From Elysia chlorotica (Eukaryota > Mollusca > Gastropoda > Plakobranchidae), in assembly GCA_003991915.1 (NCBI GenBank), contig RQTK01000870.1:110819-174818 (forward strand): a DNA stretch of 64,000 nucleotides, given 5' to 3'. Below the pieces are notes generated by a model, which was given only the letters and a program-made list of their open reading frames with translations, was not told the origin of the DNA and made no database searches. Positions within the stretch are counted from its first letter, which is position 1. The number at the start of each line of letters is the position of its first letter. Below, piece after piece: positions 13,301 through 25,667 of this stretch. Position numbers and translations under genes: made by a program.

Positions 13301-13939
13301 ATTCGAATGAGAGGCAGAGAGTGCGTTTTAAGTAGTGCAATGGTCTAGACAAGAAGTTACGGGCATTGTCCCTATAGGAAGCTTTGTTATTAACTATCAT
13401 GGATGACATTTGCACAGAAAATTGATGGCTGGACAAATATTTTAATCCACGAAAAACGGCGTGGTGTCATCCATCAAAATTCAAATGGAACGCCCTCGCC
13501 CTCGATTTAAGTGAATTTAATTACAATGGGACAAGGCAGATTGCACAGAGGAACTCGAACTAGTATAATTATTCAGGAAAAATCGCCATGAAAGATAAGT
13601 ACATGTCTTAAATAGAAAAGAAATACAATAATGAATTAAAGGGTACTGTTTTATGCTGTTTGAAATAAAGTTCTGTTAGTTGAATTAAAAAGCACCCCCC
13701 CCCCCTTTTGGAAAAAAAGTATCACTAAGACGGTATCAAACTAAAACAAGTTACTTAAATATGAGGTGCCTTGCGATATTGAATTATTTGTGAACTTCCA
13801 TCGCACTGGGTGGCAGAAGTAACAAGTAAGTAATTTCAAGAATAGACTGGACAAAAAAACAGCACTGGTATCTGAAAAACAAAAACGAAACGAAAACTCT
13901 GCGCACAAACAAAGCTCTGTAAATGGCCACTAGACAAAG
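8977..13939. other. No gene seen
   Basis: AT-rich with short GC-richer islands at 11500-12130. A 3' segment at about 12190-12245 resembles 47330-47390, indicating an unclassified dispersed repeat. Between 12890 and 12950 AGATCT/CTAGAT words recur. Confidence 0.5.
10263..10319. repeat. CT microsatellite
   Basis: CT repeats with one TTT interruption. Confidence 0.95.
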
Positions 13940-14215
13940 AGGTATTCAGTTATCTATGGATGTGAGGCATGGACAATTAATACATAATAAAAATATAAGC
14001 AGTGATTATGTTGTTTTGAGAAATACTGTTTTAAAAAGACGGACAGCAAATAATACCATCACTCAAGTATTAGAACAAGCAGGCAAATTATCATTTATTA
14101 AAAATAAGAGACAGACAAATTTTGTTGAGTACACAGAGAGAATAGACATTTTAGAACGCCCTAATCACTACAAGGAAATTGGAAGGTAGAGAAAGGCAGC
14201 GAGAACAAATAAACC
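13940..14215 (+). mobile_element. Probable LINE reverse-transcriptase C-terminal remnant
   Basis: The words fit the conserved end of non-LTR reverse transcriptases: YGCEAWTI-like at about 13950, then an LRN...QVLEQAG segment, and finally KLEGRERQREQ at about 14177, recalling the GKIEGRRGRGRQR motif of jockey/RTE-type proteins. At least one frame change is needed between these parts. Decayed and short. Confidence 0.4.
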
Positions 14216-14544
14216 TGTTCCATCGAGGGATATTGAGAAAAAAAAACCGTTGTTTTTTTTTCCGAAAACGAGGATCGAAGCGTTTTGAAGAACATGATCG
14301 TCAAAGACATGAAACAAGCCACCTGATGATTATTACACGTAGTTATCTTTTGGTGACCATACAATATACTGGTTTCTTTAAGGTGTTAAAAAGTACCCGG
14401 TCTTTTGAGAGATTGTAAACTTTTTATTTAGTGAGAGAACACAATTTTTGCTCACTTTATTTTATTTAGTAACTATGAATAAGCAAATAGAAAATAAAAG
14501 ATAGTTAAAAATAAAGAATCTGTTTGCCTTGAGGATCTCTCAAC

Positions 14545-14824
<280 letters not shown>

Positions 14825-14930
14825 AGGCGTGAAACGTCTCCTAATTTTCCTTGGGGGATTCTGCAAGACAAACGTCTGGAAATTTTACGGGCTGTCACAA
14901 AAAAAAGAGTGCGGCGATATATACACATAC

Positions 14931-14972
14931 CCCCGTCTCAGTCGATCACACAATACCGACACCGACCCAGCG
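14931..14972 (-). mobile_element. SINE body fragment
   Basis: CCCGTCTCAGTCGATCACAC followed by CGACACCGACCCA matches the central body of the SINE at 42653-42889 in the same reverse orientation. Confidence 0.45.
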
Positions 14973-15843
14973 AGTAAGACATTCTGATGTAGGTAGCTGA
15001 TGTTTGATAAAACGGAATGTGCAGGTGTAAAAAAAACAAGCAAAAATAGGAACAAAAATACACAGTTTCCAGCACACTTTGAAACAGAGCGCCCCAACGA
15101 TTAAAGTGACTATCCGTTGATAAACATTGTGTCTCCGCAACATTTAAATTAAACTAGAGATATGCAACCATAACCATGTGCAAGTTTCATATGAGGAGTG
15201 ACGGGCTCAACTTTAATATCTACATATCAAAACTGAGCACACCACATTTTTGTTTGATTTATATGACTTTGTAATAGGCATAGAAAAAAGAATGTGGTAC
15301 CAAAAATCATTCAGTGACCGCCTTTTTTAGCGTTAGTCCGTCACTTCCTTAAGTAGCCAGTTCTAATCACACCACATACAGTAGTGAAATCAGAATTCTA
15401 AAGAGATGTGAATTTGGGAATGTGCTTAAAACAAGTCAGGGAAAGTGAAAGATAAATTGTTTCAAAAGAAATCATAACTGTTGGCATTCGGTGTAAAAAA
15501 TAAGTAACAATAACATCACATTAGAGTAGGTTCTTTGTTACGGTGAAGCTTTATGGCATCACGTCTTTAGCTGTGGCTTGGAAAAATAAGTGGAAACATG
15601 AGGTTGGCAAAAAAGCACTGTAAGTATGAGTCTAAACCGCACATGAGCCACAAAAAAGGTGATAAAAGTGATAAAAGTAAGGCACAAAGAACTTTTTCTC
15701 TCAATAAAACATCGATTAAGTTCCAAGAGTAACATATTTATAACACTAAAGTTATGTAGGCTAATGTTAAACCCAATACAACTTCACTACCGATTTTCCA
15801 CCGTCCTCCAGTAGGGCGACACAGGGCTCTGCTGTTCACTCTG

Positions 15844-17830
15844 ATGATGTTCTCCATGTCCGTGGGACTCTTTCTCTCCATCCTGGCTGCTTTGAGCCTC
15901 AGTTTTGGGCGGCCGCAGGCGAACCGACTGGCCGTACACCTGACGGCCGGCGATGCCACACCTGTCGGGGCCGAGGCGTACGCCCGGGGCTGGGTAGGCT
16001 TCCCGGCGCTCCACAGCCGGGTGAACTGCTCCCAGGCTCTGACCGACCCCAAGAGGAACTTCATGTACCCCCAGGCAGTCCCCCGCGTCACGCTTAAGGA
16101 TATCCTCGCGCAGTGCCGGAATAGCTGCAAGACGTTCGCGGAGAACAACGGATTTAACCGACACCCAAAAGTTACCAAGGAAGAGCTGCATTTCCCTATA
16201 GCTTTCATCATTCTATTTCACAAAGATCTAGACCAGGTGAGTGCAATCACAACCTTTTTAAACATAGATTTTTGGGAGTAGATGTTATTGATACTTAAAA
16301 CTCAAAGAATATCACTATAAACGAAAGTTATCCTACGGCTACAAGAATGTCTTTGAAAATGTAACGCTTTCCTCTTAAGCCATTTTATATGTGGAACGAT
16401 TTTAATTTCATAACTTCGGATAAATGAGCGGTTTTACAAGTTTTTTCCATAGACATATATTTAGATTATTTGATATGCTGTTTCACACAACATAGCTGGT
16501 TTTAAGTTCGCGGAGCTTATCACTCAGGACATGAGAAAAAACAAAGAAGGCTGATTAAATGAAATCCTGCTTTAATATCATTTCGTCATTGATGATACCG
16601 GTAATGTCTTTTTGGTCCACAGATTACTGTACAAAAAGTACCCCCAAACCAACAGCCCCAACACCAGCTTGTGCGTTAAGAAAGTATTTTGCAAATCACG
16701 TCGCTCCATCGCCACCCCCAACCCCCTTTTACCAAACATCAGATTTCAACTTTATTTAGTGTTGTCGTATTTAAACAGTTATTTATGAAACATCCTTACA
16801 TGGTAATATGGTTATAGTTTTCAAAAGACATGCTTTCAAAGAAACACTTTACGGACCGCTATCATTTGGTTGCTAATTTACTATCTCTCCTAGAGGCTGA
16901 TCACTTCTTTGAAAGTCAAAACATTAAACTTTATTGTCCTAGTTATAGTAATATTGTCTGCTTTAAAAAATGACCATAGAGTACTCAGAGTCAGACTATT
17001 TATTTTCGAATTGGCAGAGGAGGATAATAATAATTAAGGGCGTTGATTGGATGATTTAAAGCCACAATGGTCTAACTCTGCTTGTGAAAAATCAATTTAC
17101 TGAATACCAAAACCATAAGTGTTTTTCATAATATAATTCATTTGATTACTAATAAAATTTAAATTTTGTAAGACTGTTTTACGTCACATTTCTGTTTTGT
17201 GAGATCTATAAATGCTTGTTTCATCAATGATGTAATTATAATTTTCCCGCGCTTTTAGGTACTATTTCTGCTACGTGCGATCTATCGGCCTCACAACGTG
17301 TACTGCCTGTCGGTGGACCTGAGCGCCACGCAGGAGCTGATCGAGGCAACTCTGGCGGTGTCCGGTTGCCTTCAGAACGTGTTCGTGGCCTCCAAGCTGG
17401 AGAACATCGTCTACGCCGGCTTCTCGCGCCTCATGGCGGACGTACATTGCATGGCGGACCTCTTCAGCCACAGGGTCAAGTGGAACTACGTCATCAACAT
17501 GCCGGGACAGCAGTTCCCGCTCAAGTAATTTTTTCGTTTTCAACTCGGATTTTTCTTGTTTTTCCTGTTCTTGCTGAATCTATACTTTCACAGTCATTGA
17601 ATTTAATGAAGAAAATTAAATAAAATCTCACCTGAGACAGGGTGTTTCGTCCAAAATGTAATATAATCTGGAAATATAAATTATTGTAAAGTGTTCAGAG
17701 AAAAACCCTATTATCTTAATGTTCTTTTTGATGGTTGTTATATATTGATGTTTTTTTTTTTATATTTGTTCATTTCATTTAGGCTGATCAACAATTTTTA
17801 AGCATGAATAAATCAACGTACATTATAAAA

Positions 17831-17886
<56 letters not shown>

Positions 17887-20800
17887 TGCTTTTGTTCAAG
17901 GATTAGAGTGTCATTACAGTGTCACTAGAGGATCGTCAGAAACATTTGTGTCTGTATGTCTTAATCTACTTCCTTCACTCTTAAAAATGCACCAATACAA
18001 GTGAATGTTTCCGTGATCGTTCCGTGATTGATTCTTGTTTCGACAAAACCGAATGCAGAAAAAAACCCAGATGCAGGTCAATATTAGTGATTCAATTTGG
18101 AAAGATTATAAAATTATAATTATGATAAATATAGCCTCTAATTGATAATAATTAGATCGATAGCTGATAATGTTCTGTTGGATTTTGTTTTATGAATGTT
18201 AAAGATTTACTTCAGTCAAACTGAAATGAAGCCCACACGCTTTCAAATACTGTTTGAAGCACTTTAATTTGCTATCAACTGATTGGTACTATCAGTGAAC
18301 AGTTCGGATTTTAAAACTGCACGTAATCATAGCATCTTTTATCAAGATTGTGATAAAATGGTAGGTCTGATTTTGATATGCACAAAATTACTATGACTAT
18401 GAAATGAAATGATAGATTGAATAATAGAGATGTGTAAACTTTTATAATGCACTGGTATAATCAAGATCATGCAAAACCTGTTTTATGTGAGAAAATAGTA
18501 GGTATAAGCAAGGAATGTTACTAAGTTATTACGTGATTAAACCACAGGTCTAATCTGGAGATGGTGCGGATTCTCAAACTCTACAACGGTGCGAATGACG
18601 TGCTAGGAGACATCCGGAGCCGATACGTGCCGCGACGCTACCTCTTCAAACATCACGTGATGATCGGTCGAAACGCAAGTTAGTCCACCAATACATTAGC
18701 GCTAAATACAAAACAAGAACAAAAATAACAAACAAACAAAATAAAACAAAAACCAAACACACACACAAACAAACTTTTTTGCATAAATATTATACCTTGC
18801 TTTATAACTTATGTAAACGCAAAAGCAATTTTCCTGAAATTGATAATAAAAGTGTATCGACCTGAAGGTATAATACACAACTAATCCAACATTGCCTTTT
18901 TTACTCCCACCAACCTGAGATAAACCAACCAAATCAAAAATTCCCCTTTTTACCCCAAAACCTTAAGTTATACCAACTTTATCATACATCCCCTTTTCTA
19001 CCCTCCTACCCCCAAACCTGATGAAACATCACATTTTTCTTCTCACTGCAACCCGATAAAACATTCCCTTTCCTTCTCTCTACAACATAATCAACATCCT
19101 CTTTTGTACTCCCCACAACCTGGAGGTATAGCAACCTAAGCAATCTCCCCTTTTGTACTCGCCCTAATCTAAAGGTGCACCTACCGTGGCTGAGAGCGTA
19201 CACCTGAATCCGCCTCCGCCTCATGGCTTCAGGATAGTGAAGGGCAGCGCGTACAACACGCTCTCGCGCGCCTTCGTGAAGATGGTGCTGCGGCACCAGT
19301 GGGTCAAGGACCTCATCAGCTGGTCAAGAGACGTGGAGAGCCCGGATGAGTATTTCTGGGCGACGCTGAACCACGCGTCCGAAGTAGTGGTTCCGGGAAG
19401 CTTCGTGGGTGGGTATAGTTGTAAGAGAATACAACTAATAAAGAAATTAAATTTTATAACATCACATCCGCACTTCATAGAATAATCATACGTGCTTTCT
19501 ATATTCCTTAATCTTAAGTTAGCGCGAGAAGCTTCTCGCATAATGTCTGCAGGTTGTAGCCAATGATGTCTATGCTGACGTGGTTTGTACGTGTATGGGG
19601 GCTTTTTGTTCTTGTCAGCACAAATGATTTATTTACGATAACTGAGAGAGTTGGCAAATGTCTTCGCGACAAAAAGTATCATTATTTTACTCCAAAGAAA
19701 AAGATAAATCATTCTCCCCCCTCCCCTGGATCTCATTACAGGCGTGCCTGAGAACAAACCATGGATCACCAGCTACACTGCCTGGCAGGGCCTGGCCAAG
19801 TGCGCGTCCAAGTTCGTCAGGTGGATCTGCATCTTCTCTCCGGGCGGTCTGTACAGCTATTTTATCGGTCGTAATAATATGAAAAATTCTTAACTATCGA
19901 TTGAAATGATATATGTACAGGTAAATTATCGAGTAACACCTTGCCGTTTGTTGAGAGGCTTGTGTGGCTCAATGACTGGCTATGCTGGCTGGAGATTCGT
20001 CTCCTGGTAGGATCACCCATGCCTGAAAGGTCGAAGGGTTGAGGCCATACAAAGAGCCCTCAATAGCCCTCCAGGTTGTGGGTTGGGCACGGGATCAACA
20101 ACCCGTCTCGTAAAAAAAAAGCCACTGTTACAGAAACCGCAACGAATATCCTTAAATCCAGCTTGTGTTGAGGAGGCGTCCTCTCCTGTAGAGCTCATGA
20201 CGTGCACCGGTGAAAGCCCTAGGGAAACCCTATTGAACTATTTATAAAAAAAAACAACTACCCCAATCCAGAGGTTTTGTTGACAGGTTTACAAGTGGGT
20301 GCACTTGCTAGTATATTATGCTTCGTTTTGTTTGTTGAGCAACACAACCCACCGGTTTTACTATCTTATTTATAGTACACTAACTGTGAATCTAACTTTA
20401 GGAACTTAATATGTTTGCTTGAAGAGGTTGCATCAAATTTAAGTAGGCTCAATAATTTATAATCAGAATTAATAATTAACCAAGCGTTCTAAGAAAACGG
20501 TGCACTGTGCGCATTAAAATTTGCGCACGCACTTAGAAGATCACTTTCGATTTATTTGTTGTTAAAGGAAGGGGAGGAAGCAGTAATTGTTGTGTCTGTT
20601 CGTTTTTTTAAAATACATTTTTAGTTTTATTGATTTGTTAATTTTCCTTAAAAAGTGAATAGGCTTTTGATGTTATTAGTTTTATGACTAAAAATTCTCT
20701 GGCCGATTTGTAATTTTACTGTAAAATTTGGGATTTTAGGGTGGAGCAGTTTGGATTTGATCGCATAGTTTTTGACGAAGACAATTAAAATAATAGATTA

Positions 20801-21323
20801 CTCACATACCATGTTAACGGCATTACCTCCGCAAATTGTTTTTAATTAGGCCTACTCTCTTTTGTGAAAAATCAAAGGCTGATGGTAGACACTACGCAGT
20901 TTGCTTTGAGAAAGCCGAAGTATATCACCAGGGAACATCTTTGACCAACTTTTGAAAAATTTATTAGCTTTGAGAAAGCAAAATGTCTGCACAACGAAAT
21001 ACGTGGCTAGCACCCACTTTGAAAGTTAATGTTCTTCATTTTTTGGTTATGATTGAATAAAACTTAACCCTCCATGTCTCTATGCTCCTTACTGTCTCCA
21101 CCTCCATAATTATACACCTTCCTTCTCTGTCTCTACAGATCTACCAAACCTAGTGTCCCAGGTCCATCTATTCGCCAACAAGTTTTACATCGACCACCAC
21201 CCGGCGGCACTGCACTGCCTGGACCAGTATATCTACAACCTGACGGTCAGCGGCACGGTGCGAGGCCTGGAGTACTACCGGGCCCTGCCCTTCTTGGTGC
21301 CATACGACAACTTTGATGAGTAG
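15844..21323 (+). CDS. GCNT: Core-2/I-type beta-1,6-N-acetylglucosaminyltransferase (GT14), 6 coding exons
   Basis: Exons by GT-AG junctions and phase: 15844-16236, 17259-17524, 18548-18678, 19175-19408, 19742-19846, 21139-21323 (TAG). They join to 437 aa, close to human GCNT1 (428). Residues 1-23 form a hydrophobic signal anchor, then a short stem and the Branch domain (PF02485) from about residue 115. Family blocks are FPIAF, LLRAIYRPHNVYC, NVFVASKLE, GQQFPLKSNLEMVR, SAYNTLSR, SPDEYFWATL and HLFANKF. E322, R368 and K391 align with mouse GCNT1 E320 (catalytic) and R378/K401 (UDP contacts), with the same R-to-K spacing of 23. The family is metal-independent and acts in the Golgi lumen on O-glycans. 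N-glycosylation sites are NCS near residue 60 and NLT near the C terminus. The start is uncertain: the frame stays open upstream of 15844 to a stop at 15757, and a pyrimidine-rich AG at 15810-15811 could be an acceptor giving RHRALLFTL before the anchor. The acceptor substrate cannot be told from sequence. Confidence 0.93.
17831..17885. repeat. CAA microsatellite in GCNT intron 2
   Basis: About 18 CAA units between GCNT exons 2 and 3. Confidence 0.95.
19990..20245. repeat. Possible dispersed-repeat fragment downstream of GCNT exon 5
   Basis: A GC-richer island in intron 5 with words typical of interspersed repeats (GGGATCAACAACCCGTCTCG, then a run of A, and GTTACAGAAACCGCAACGAA). It could be the 5' region of a non-LTR retrotransposon. 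No open frame supports this. Confidence 0.28.
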
Positions 21324-21620
21324 CCAAATGGTGTTTGCCTTTCATGGTGCCAGTAATGTTCACCTTACAGACTCAATACAACGTTGATCAACAACCAACG
21401 ACTGTTGTGTTTGCTGCGAATTAAATGTTTTGTGCCTCTTAAGCATTGGTCTTCTTTATCTTTTTTTTCTGTTTCCACTTTTAATCCCTCATTATACGAC
21501 TTTTTTCATGTTCACCCTTTCTCCCCTTCTCTTGGACCCCCTTCTTTTAAAATGTCCCTTTCTCCTCTTCGCATCTCCTTTTACTTCATGTCCTCCCCCC
21601 ATTGCTGTCTACTCCTCCCC

Positions 21621-21757
<137 letters not shown>

Positions 21758-21928
21758 CTTTTTTGTCAACATTTTTTATGCAGTGGGCAACTTCTGCAGA
21801 TTCATTTTTCGTGTACTTTTCATGGTGTAAAACTTACGATACTAATAATGTACCGGTATTTTTTTTTTAATTTACCCACTATCACCTCTGCAGAATAATT
21901 ATGGACAATAATGAATTTTAAAACCTGA

Positions 21929-21934
21929 AATAAA
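21929..21934 (+). terminator. Candidate polyadenylation signal for the GCNT-like gene
   Basis: AATAAA about 600 bases after the GCNT stop codon, and the first clear plus-strand copy beyond the AGT microsatellite. The 3' UTR would then contain the whole AGT array at 21621-21757. Transcript evidence is lacking. Confidence 0.35.
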
Positions 21935-22087
21935 ATAAGGTATGTTGGCGAAAAAATGTAATTTCTTTTATTGAATTGATGCAATCAGAGGAAGAAATTT
22001 GTTGGTTTCACAATCGTGCCCTTGATTTTTCAAATTAGGTTGTGCTAAGTTTGATAGGTTCATTGTGTTTTAAATTTCATTTACAGT

Positions 22088-22198
22088 ACGTGATATCTTC
22101 TAATTTTCGGTTTTGACTATTTTCACATAATACGATTTCAATACAATGTCGATAATTTCTCGTAGTATTCAAAGGAAGCGTTTTACTGTTTTGAAAGC
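22088..22198 (+). repeat. Left copy of a 111-bp direct repeat flanking the mariner
   Basis: The segment from ACGTGATATCTTC to TTTTGAAAGC recurs at 23510-23620 with no difference seen by eye. Six bases separate it from the mariner terminus. Confidence 0.88.
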
Positions 22199-22202
22199 AA
22201 AA

Positions 22203-23509
22203 TACGAGGGGTGTTCATTATGTCCTTAGCTTGACCTTGAAGCAGATGTACTAGAGTAAAGAAATTTTGTGGGTAGCTAGATCATCTATGTTGAACACGG
22301 CATGCAAAATTTGGGGAAAATCGGAATTTTTTTTCTGCACCTTTTAGCGCATCAAGTAAAACAACCCCTAGGAAGTTGTCATTTGTTGTTTACAAATTGT
22401 CTGCCATGGAGGCCGTTGAATATCGCTCTGTCATCAAATTCCTTCACTTAAAAGGACAAACCCCCACGGAAATTCATCAACAGATGGTAGAAGTTTATGC
22501 TGAAAAGTGCCCTAACTACAGTACGGTGACTCATTGGGTGAGAAAGTTCAAATCTGGCTTTTTGTCAGTGATGGATGAACCTCGCGAAGGCCGGCCAACA
22601 TCTGTTGTGACTGAGAAAAACGTGTCCACTGTGGAGGGACTAGTAAAGCAGGACAGGCGAATAACAGTCAAATAGTTAGCAAGTGAAACCAGGATCAGCG
22701 TAGGTTCAGTTGAAAAGATTCTTCATGATCACCTCAATCTGAACAAGGTCTCAGCTCGATGGGTACCAAGGTTATTGACCGCTGATCAGAAGAAAGAGAG
22801 GGCTGATTGTTGCAAACATCTTCTTCGGTTAGAAGCAAATGACGACTTGTTCTTTCAGAAAATTGTAACCATGGATGAGACTTGGATCTATCTAATTAGA
22901 TCCAGAGCCGAAAAACGCGTCTATGCAATTAGAAAAGACCCTCATCGCCCCCACCAAAGAAAGCAAAGGTCACACAATCAAGTGGCAAATCATGCTGTCT
23001 TGTTTCTGGGACTGTGAGGGCATCATAATGTACTGACTACATGGAAAAGGTGAAAAACAATCATTGGAGAGTATTATTCAGGGTTGCTAAAAAACTGAGA
23101 TCTGAATTAGTAAGAAGAAGACGGGGAAAGCTTCGAAACGGAGTCCTGCTTTTGCATGATAACGCTCTTGCTCATCGAGCACGAAAAGCCGTTTAGACAG
23201 CTGATCAGTGTGGCTATGAAATTCTTCCCCATCCACCATATTCACCGGATTTAGCTCCATTAGACTTCTGTCTGTTCCCAAACCTTAAGAAATCCATAAA
23301 AGGGCGCCGTTTTGAAGACATTGAAGATGCGATTTCTGCTGTGGAAGAGTGGTTTCAAGCGCAAAATGACACGTTTTACTCTCAAGGACTTTTGAAGGTC
23401 AAGGACAGGTGGCAGAAATGTGTAACTATGCAGGGTGACTATGTAGAAAATAATCGGTGTGTGCCAAATTTTAAGTCTCTGGGTTTATTCCTTCATTGTC
23501 ATGCTAAGA
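22203..23509 (+). mobile_element. Mariner (Tc1/mariner, DD34D) DNA transposon, decayed
   Basis: The left end is a TA followed by a mariner-like terminus (CGAGGGGTGTTCATTATGTC) at 22205. The transposase opens at ATG 22406: a paired helix-turn-helix N terminus (HQQMVEVYAEKCPNYSTVTH, then WVRKFKSG) and the catalytic blocks MDETW, LLHDN and SPDLAPLDFCLF. The last two aspartates have 34 residues between them, which defines mariner. The copy is inactive: there is a TAG at 22673-22675 where the family has Gln, a frame change after about 22896, stops near 23016 and 23193, and no intact right terminus. Only a part similar to the inner right terminus remains (GCTAAGAAC at about 23503), after which a flanking direct repeat begins. 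Confidence 0.9.
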
Positions 23510-23620
23510 ACGTGATATCTTCTAATTTTCGGTTTTGACTATTTTCACATAATACGATTTCAATACAATGTCGATAATTTCTCGTAGTATTCAAAGGAAG
23601 CGTTTTACTGTTTTGAAAGC
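23510..23620 (+). repeat. Right copy of a 111-bp direct repeat flanking the mariner
   Basis: Same sequence and orientation as 22088-22198. It starts exactly where the outer part of the right mariner terminus should be, so the terminus appears to have been replaced. Confidence 0.88.
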
Positions 23621-23662
23621 GAAGTGAACTTAAAATATACAAAATTAAAAATCATTGCAAAA

Positions 23663-23759
23663 GGGGGGGGGGGGGGGGGAAGGAGGAGAGGTCGGAGGAG
23701 GAGTTTCGGGAGGAGGAGGAGAAAAGGAGGAAAGAAGGGGAGGAGTAGACAGCAATGGG

Positions 23760-23837
<78 letters not shown>

Positions 23838-23838
23838 C
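23663..23838. repeat. Poly-G, GGA-rich and ATA microsatellite
   Basis: A run of about 17 G, a purine-rich GGA stretch, then about 25 ATA units. It lies 40 bases beyond the right mariner-flanking repeat. Confidence 0.93.
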
Positions 23839-24535
23839 ACAGAAGCTACCTCATACTAAATACTGTGTTTACCTGATCCCTTTTTATTTTTTTTATTTTC
23901 ATAAATTTATCATAATTAAAAATAACAATTGTCCGCCTTAAAATCTCCAGATCTTCTTTTATAATAACTAGATCTAGGCTTGGTTAGTCAAAGCGTCATT
24001 GACTACCGAATGTTTTAATAGCACTGCTGCCGCTAGACTTCAGCAATCTATCGAGATCTAGAATCTAAATCCAAAATCATGGCTTACTTGAGCAATCTTT
24101 CGAGATGTACAATCAAGGCTTAACTAATTAAAATGGTTTAATAGATCTAGATTCTAGATATAAATTAAAATTCAGCACCTTCATTATGGTTGTGATGGGG
24201 GTGGTAGTGGGGGTGGTAGCATTAATGGATAAGCAGCAGGGTTAAAAAAAAAAGGGAATGGGGGAACAATACTAAATTAGAACACCAATAGGGTAATATC
24301 CCCGGTTTTAACTATCAATCTCCTGCCTCACTCATAAAAAAAAATTAAATGCCTAGCCTTGCCCGTCCCCCCAGCGTAGAAGGGAAGGTTTGTCTTGTCT
24401 GTCTCAGCCTATCCCCCCTTTCCACTTTAGAACCCCAAAAATTAGGGAACCCCATACATTAGAGGACCAGCCTCGTAGTAATAGAATGAGCAAGCATAGG
24501 ATCTATCATGTCTTGCCTTCCTCTTGATCTTTTGT

Positions 24536-24600
24536 CTTCTGTTAACGCCGCCTGTCGCCGTATAGGACCCCCAGGGGAACCTAGGAGACGTTAAACCCGG
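24536..24600 (+). mobile_element. Possible SINE 3'-tail fragment
   Basis: CGTATAGGACCCCCAGGGGA followed by ACCTAGGAGACGTTAAACCC resembles the 3' part of the neighbouring SINE (CCTATAGGAACATAGAAGAC). Short and uncertain. Confidence 0.3.
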
Positions 24601-24685
24601 AGAGAGGGAGAGAATTCTCTCCCTCCCTCTATAGAGAACTTCATTTTGTAATTAATTACTCCCAGTTGCAGTGCAGTTCCACCTA

Positions 24686-24985
24686 GCGCGAATTAGCTCA
24701 GTTGGTAGAGCATTTGTCTTCACTTCAGGAGGTGCGGGGTTCGAATCTGATCTGTAGCTTTTTTTTCGAATTTAATCCCCTGTAAACAAAGATGTAGAAA
24801 GAAAGATAAACGACTTGCAGTTTTTTCCTATTTACAGAGTGAGGATCGTTTTGTTATCTTTGCTGTAACTGGTTGGGTCGGTCTTGGTATAGTGTGACCG
24901 GCTGAGACACTCTGTCAAAATAAATGCGTGGTCTTGGGGCCAGTCGTATTGGACTCCCTATAGGAACATAGAAGACTTTAATCAA
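24686..24985 (+). mobile_element. tRNA-derived SINE, forward copy
   Basis: The head looks like a tRNA: a D-arm with paired GCTC/GAGC (AGCTCAGTTGGTAGAGC) as A box and GGTTCGAATCT as B box, but the acceptor ends do not pair and a T run follows. The body contains GGTTGGGTCGGT and GTGACCGGCTGAGAC, shared with the copy at 42653-42889, and a tail ending near TAGAAGACTTTAATC. The shared body makes this a SINE rather than a lone tRNA gene. Confidence 0.65.
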
Positions 24986-25067
24986 ATCATGTGCTTCAAA
25001 GGGTAGAATCTGTCCATTATTAGCAGCAGTAGTAGCGTAGCTGTCTAGATATAATATATATATATAC

Positions 25068-25071
<4 letters not shown>

Positions 25072-25114
<43 letters not shown>
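25072..25114. repeat. GA microsatellite
   Basis: GA repeats preceded by a short TA run, upstream of the V-ATPase E gene. Confidence 0.93.
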
Positions 25115-25118
<4 letters not shown>

Positions 25119-25377
25119 AGAGTAAATAATTTTTGAACAAAGTAATAATACAGATTTTTTTAAAGGAGGAATGTATAAGGAGAATAAAGAAGAAAAAAAG
25201 AGAGAGAATGAAAGAAATAGAAAAGAAGAGAAAAGATATTTTCATTTAATAAAAACAAGGAGGAAGCAAAAACATAATAACTAATAGTAAGGGGTCTAAA
25301 AGTTCCCCTTTCAAAAAGATTCAGCTTACAGACAACCTGTTCGTATGAACGGGAACTCAGCTTCTAATAATAATAAC

Positions 25378-25402
25378 AAAAAAAAAAAAAAAAAAAAAAA
25401 AT
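25378..25402. repeat. Poly-A tract
   Basis: About 25 consecutive A, 265 bases before the duplicated V-ATPase start exon. Confidence 0.9.
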
Positions 25403-25667
25403 AATAGTCAAAATTTATGTACCCTTTTATTTGTGATGTACGAATTTACTTATCTGGCAGCAAGCAAGTTTGCAACAACTGGCAGTGTTCTCTGTCACAA
25501 GACTTGATGACCATCGGACACAAGATTTCCACTTCCTGTAGTCTTGTGAGCTGTGATATTGTTTCGTTTACTGTAGGCCTACTGTGTTGTATTACTTATC
25601 TCAACTTGCCATACATTTACCAAATTAATTCATATATTTGTTTAGTCTTGCCACGACGAACAGCGTA

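Noticed and set aside
15738-16211. 157-aa and 134-aa minus-strand open frames over GCNT exon 1
   Set aside because: They are antisense shadows of a GC-rich exon whose plus strand is a recognised GT14 domain.
22088-23620. Paired direct repeats as LTRs of a retroelement
   Set aside because: The interior is a mariner transposase with its own left terminus. There is no reverse transcriptase, primer-binding site or polypurine tract, and the repeats lack TG...CA ends.
24686-24757. Functional tRNA gene
   Set aside because: A and B boxes are present, but the acceptor stem does not pair and a SINE body shared with other copies follows.
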